The notes under the pieces were generated by a model that was not told the origin of the DNA, did not search any database, and saw only the letters and a list, made by a program, of their open reading frames with translations. Position numbers and translations under genes: made by a program. From positions 32,288-96,287 of the forward strand of contig CAYQMG010000006.1 in the NCBI GenBank assembly GCA_964418585.1: a stretch of DNA of 64,000 nt. The letters are read 5' to 3'. Positions 62,401 to 64,000 of the stretch are shown here, piece after piece; position 1 is the stretch's first letter; each line of letters starts with the position of its first letter. The stretch comes from JAJRTE01 sp964418585. GTDB taxonomy: Bacteria; Myxococcota_A; UBA796; JAJRTE01.

Positions 62401-64000
62401 GGGGTGGACTACGACATCGAGAGCTGGAACGGGTCCCGATGGGTCATCGAGTATCGGGTGGAAGGCAACAACCGGAACCAGGTGGAATACGCTTTGCCCA
62501 GGATGGCCGCCACCAACCAGATCCGGTTGAACATCCACTCAACCGTCAGCCAGTACGCGGGAATTCGGGAGATCGACGCCATCGAACCCGAACTGGCGAC
62601 AACGACTTCTTTCACCGACACCGTGATTGACAACGGTACCTATACCTATACCGTGGTCGCGGTCGCCGATTCCTTCACCTCCGCACCCTCCAACCGGGCC
62701 ACTGTCACCGTGGCCGAACACACCCCGCCGTCGACACCCACCGGCCTCACCACTTCCGTGGTGACCAGCTCGAGCATTTCCCTGAGCTGGAACCAAAATC
62801 CAGAGCCGGACGTGTTCCGCTACCTCCTCTACTTCGAAGGCGGGACCGAACCCCTCGCGTCGGTCGAGGAAACCGAGTACACCCACTCCAACGTGATCGA
62901 GAGCGACAAGACCGAGTACTACTATGAACTGTCCGTGCTGGACCGAAACGGGAACGAATCGGAGCGAACGTCATTCAACTATGCGCCCCCTGCTCCGGCG
63001 GCCCCTGGAAACTTCACCGCCCAGGTCAGCGGTCCAGATGTGAACCTGGCCTGGACGCTGGCCGATGGGGAGCCGTTCCGAAACGCTGTGGTGGTCTATC
63101 GTGACGGCGAGGTGATCGCTTCTACCCTGCCCGAAGACGCGGTGGAGTTCGTCGACCTCATGGTCAGCCACGGAACCCACGTGTATCAGGTGGCCGCCCG
63201 GGACCTGTTCGGCAGGGAAGGTCCACGCTCCACTGAAGCCTCCGTGATCGTCAACGGGGTCGACCTCGCCGTGGATGACCACGACCTGTTCTTCCTGCCC
63301 CAGCGACCGAGCGAGTTCGACGTGGTAACGTTGAACCTGGTCGTGACCAACGATGGAGACGAATCGACCGAGGCGATGGACGTGGCCTTCTACGACGGCG
63401 ATCCTCTCGACGGCGGCGTGCTGGTGGGTACCGGCGTCGTGTCGGCGCTCGAGCCGGGCGAGTTGGGGGTGGCGGACGTGGCATGGGACCTGGAAGGGCA
63501 GGCGGGCGACCACATGATCTATGCCGTGGTCGATCCCAACGAGGTCCTGGTCGAATTCTACGAAGACAACAACGTGGCGTCGAGCAGCCTTCACGTGGAC
63601 GCAGTGCCGACCCTGGATGTTACGGTCCGGGAGGTGGACGCGAGCGAGTTCCCGGACATCACGCTCTACGTGGGGGTGGACGACACCACTGGACAGGCTG
63701 TGACAGATTTGAACGAGAGCCATTTCGCATTGGCCGAGGACGGGGTGGCTCAAACCGTGACCCGGGTCACGTTCAAGGGAGGGGACTACACCACGACCCC
63801 CAAGGTGGACCTGGTGTCGGTCATTGATACTTCGGGGAGCATGAGTTCGGAGTGGGAGGAACTCCCGAGGATCATGGAGGATCTTCGGAGCCAGTTGGTG
63901 GTTCGTGGCATAGACGCTCGAGTCGTCAACTACGGGTTGGGCTCCACTCCCAACGAAAACTTCGAGGCACTCTCATCGGGGATCTTCGAGGGCGAGGAGG
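56467..64000 (+). CDS. Giant secreted adhesin-like protein: terpenoid-cyclase-like toroid, CARDB repeats, nested FN3/F5-8C domains, VWA (3' end outside window)
   Basis: Open from ATG 56467 (AGGAG 8 bases upstream) to the window end: 2511 codons with no stop. Order: signal peptide (IRLLFLLSFPLLFAPF, residues 1-41). A squalene-cyclase/prenyltransferase-like repeat domain follows (about 42-298; GNPGGGYGQVAW, DDGGFGFAAG, DGGYGVGD, EDGGIGTSS), then six CARDB repeats (about 299-1000; VDPDDQVAERNETNN type). Five FN3 domains follow, each interrupted after the YRDG strand by an F5/8 type C (discoidin-like) domain (about 1008-2085). Then come two plain FN3 domains, a seventh CARDB, and the start of a VWA domain with the MIDAS motif VIDTSGSMSS (from about residue 2450). 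It is predicted to be extracellular and to bind polymers or cells. Any C-terminal anchor lies beyond the window. Confidence 0.85.
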   Translation, partial: MREPGKGIGVFRTNTKHFVAIRLLFLLSFPLLFAPFPDLHADTSAGLDYLAASGNPGGGYGQVAWRDTGRVLATMSAYGLETDPVGLQSAYLSLEEHEELDPMARVLKARAILGDLVSTEAYDLAALQGDDGGFGFAAGYPSSVLETALVVQALEASRYPDLQLVSDALGFLMAHVDTDGGYGVGDDVSLVGVTVEVVAAYQAYAGVFDLSDPISEALEFLFSTQQEDGGIGTSSHRLLDTAMVLAVSAGEDVDEDAWARGLDFLQAAQDLEDGSSCFGAWMCDPYTTAWALDALRFVRPDLTVTGIEVAGGGDVLEGDTVQVEVSVGNVGVASLAAGVGISVTLLDPTDGSTVSLFQGTLPALGVQETTTVSFEWDTTNVMGARYLTAVVDPDDQVAERNETNNDATVGVTVTPKVNLAVADSDLSYRPENPGTEETVTLAAVVHNNGGTDAVGAQVDFYRDPAGDDELLGSVTVDVPAGEQAEVTVETTLTLGEHEILVVVDPENTLEEGIESDNSASMRIEMVPRVDLLVSPEQLSVYPTEILEPGTVTVSATVFNAREDDAENVRVRLSMYDADTMDTLDEIVVVASDQVIPVLPGNGSATVVFTASTAGFPGSNYLIVEADPDEEIRETREDNNRGDIPISIIAQGNLNVTDGDVSVTSSTTEGDGIPVKTKLRNTGGGTLRDFVILVTATGPGGETVEIGTYQVAELPGETTATTPNLVWDTTGLEAGTWTVQVVLDPDDTVEESDETDNSASKTMTIVPRADLAVLQADLTFDPENPEEGDEVTISAVVRNLTSTRANGPFLVQFFEGDPEGGGVQIGEDQSIDRLYGDSSTTLTVNFDTLDRPGDRPIYVRVDPEDVVSELQESNNEAVKVLQVTEAYRPDLFVATGDLSMTPENGVSPGESVLIQARVHNLRDYPAENITVRLFQGDPSAGGTVIASDAVVDVAALGETTVSFSWTTPTTRITSTELFVFADAEEVYLEPNEDNNLASITYRGRAGDEFTPRNLTASVDYHDVTLAWSPPVDTSGVEAYRLYRDGTLLNADEEVTDSATATADSTYSSYTPERAIDNSTSTYWRSSGHAPPWTFELELPEPLLVTRMDIAWYSSYRGRDYEIQGWDGSDWQTLYAQQDNTSNTVTHRLTRRMTTDRVRIHVTEGNNSSYLAIYEIDLYGADPLTDRTYSDVGLLSGTYSYVVTSALEDGFESPDSDPAMAQVDAPVGVANLQAVPDYTQVALTWSPTSEQEFRSYLVYRDGVLLTTDSDVQGGTASASSEYNSNYDASKALDGDSSTSWSSSSSPGPWWWQVSYDSMRVVTQVDIAWHPSYHGIDYEIQGWDGNRWVTIVSVSGNEEYNITHRFDSPYPTDAIRIYVTDSSHSSYTEIYEVSVSEMAPLTDPGFLDDHMRSGAYTYGVGVLNYLGEVGAIATVNPVIPSPAPPETLDLVLGENVADLDWPEVDNQALASYLVYRDGDLLFSSSEIRSDATVSAVSEASSSYDAENAVDDSTSSYWLSASSSPPWWWEATFDSTQVFTGMTLTWHGSYRAVNYEIQAFDGKYWRTLATVNDNLTSTLTHTFDTPFAGKRIRVYVTESANSSYVGLYDVQIQGFAPFSANSFHDEPVPGGSHDYAVTVLDLVGEESVPRMSNGDVILPPPTTLSATVDGDNVDLSWSASASGNLAGYYLYRDGDLLNPPGENNVALGTSATASSNWSTSYPAENAVDGSNSSYWIGAAEQPRWSYEITWDEPVTVAGVEFQWHSSYYGEDYQVQAYLDGAWVTLVTETGNVDVPSSHAFGAAVTTTGLRLVIQKCAGSVPYLAEFRALTPALMVQTSWTDYNVAAGSHLYGVAAVDAYGGESERAEAWASVGDVEPPSNLQASVSGGDVSLTWDPSSTAGLLGYAVYRDDHRVNPDSDAAPLATPSASTTYSSRYSPNDAIDGDEDTYWFSDRGTSWTFVLAWPDVKKVDRIGIVWYSSYRGVDYDIESWNGSRWVIEYRVEGNNRNQVEYALPRMAATNQIRLNIHSTVSQYAGIREIDAIEPELATTTSFTDTVIDNGTYTYTVVAVADSFTSAPSNRATVTVAEHTPPSTPTGLTTSVVTSSSISLSWNQNPEPDVFRYLLYFEGGTEPLASVEETEYTHSNVIESDKTEYYYELSVLDRNGNESERTSFNYAPPAPAAPGNFTAQVSGPDVNLAWTLADGEPFRNAVVVYRDGEVIASTLPEDAVEFVDLMVSHGTHVYQVAARDLFGREGPRSTEASVIVNGVDLAVDDHDLFFLPQRPSEFDVVTLNLVVTNDGDESTEAMDVAFYDGDPLDGGVLVGTGVVSALEPGELGVADVAWDLEGQAGDHMIYAVVDPNEVLVEFYEDNNVASSSLHVDAVPTLDVTVREVDASEFPDITLYVGVDDTTGQAVTDLNESHFALAEDGVAQTVTRVTFKGGDYTTTPKVDLVSVIDTSGSMSSEWEELPRIMEDLRSQLVVRGIDARVVNYGLGSTPNENFEALSSGIFEGEE
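59629..62583 (+). repeat. Five F5/8 type C domain repeats, each inside an FN3 domain
   Basis: Each unit is ~375 bases: 59629-60003, 60276-60651, 60919-61299, 61564-61941 and 62212-62583. Shared features are an N-terminal A(T/S)AS-type strand, (K/N)A(I/L/V)DGDxxTYW, an aromatic WY/WH-SSY motif with GxDYEIQ, and a final (I/L)YE(I/V) strand. They alternate with FN3 halves of ~120-150 bases. The repeats are clear at protein level; DNA identity looks moderate. Confidence 0.75.

Noticed and set aside
60310..62538. A 742-codon minus-strand frame opposite the giant surface-protein gene (similarly 57583-59220)
   Set aside because: Antisense to clearly recognisable CARDB, FN3 and F5/8C domains; periodicity of the shadow follows those repeats.

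Overview
The window is a GC-rich, gene-dense bacterial chromosome segment with about 40 genes on both strands and short intergenic gaps. Several traits point to a myxobacterial or delta-proteobacterial-like lineage (inference): Ser/Thr kinases with PEGA or transmembrane tails, a MopE-type repeat protein with a Cys/helix/Arg C-terminal tail, a DUF5916 outer-membrane protein, a type 2 isopentenyl-diphosphate isomerase, and a large CARDB/FN3 surface protein. No rRNA, prophage, plasmid or CRISPR array is visible. The only RNA gene is one tRNA-Arg(CCG), with its own promoter and terminator.

Layout. 1-5.5 kb: a 5'-truncated DUF5916 protein, a YbcI/DUF457 membrane protein, a 67-residue zinc-ribbon protein, an HD phosphohydrolase and uppP. 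5.2-13.5 kb (minus): a PEGA Ser/Thr kinase, a TPR lipoprotein and a heterodimeric ABC exporter, in operon-like order. 13.7-16.2 kb (minus): two secreted hydrolases, an endoglycoceramidase-like GH5 enzyme and a CE1/PHB-depolymerase-type esterase. 16.6-18.8 kb: the membrane pyrophosphatase hppA. 18.9-24.8 kb (minus): a double-length UvrA carrying two complete UvrA units. 25-27.2 kb: a degenerate kinase-like membrane protein and a small lipoprotein. 27.2-35.5 kb (minus): a 17-repeat MopE-like protein, then a radical SAM/SPASM enzyme, a GT2 glycosyltransferase and a B12-binding radical SAM protein, which could form one operon. 35.6-43.3 kb (plus): an arginase-family enzyme overlapping fni, then a maltose-type sugar ABC importer whose MalF carries an extra sensor-like N-terminus. 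43.4-45.6 kb (minus): tRNA-Arg and a 7TMR-DISM diguanylate cyclase. 46-49.1 kb (plus): a zf-TFIIB protein, two small proteins and dsbD. 49-51.1 kb: a small Arg-rich protein (minus), a TagJ/ImpE-like protein and a ferritin-like protein (plus). 51.2-52.4 kb (minus): a B12-binding mutase subunit and an enoyl-CoA hydratase. 52.4-53.4 kb: a decayed transposase. 53.4-56.1 kb (minus): a tandem FAD oxidoreductase. 56.5 kb to the end: a secreted protein of more than 2500 residues.

Three features stand out. The palindrome CTCGAG recurs across the whole window in every reading frame at roughly ten times chance. The giant surface protein has five F5/8 type C domains, each apparently inserted inside an FN3 domain. 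Fusions and tandem duplications are frequent: UvrA-UvrA, FAD-FAD and sensor-MalF. No CRISPR or obvious defence system was found.
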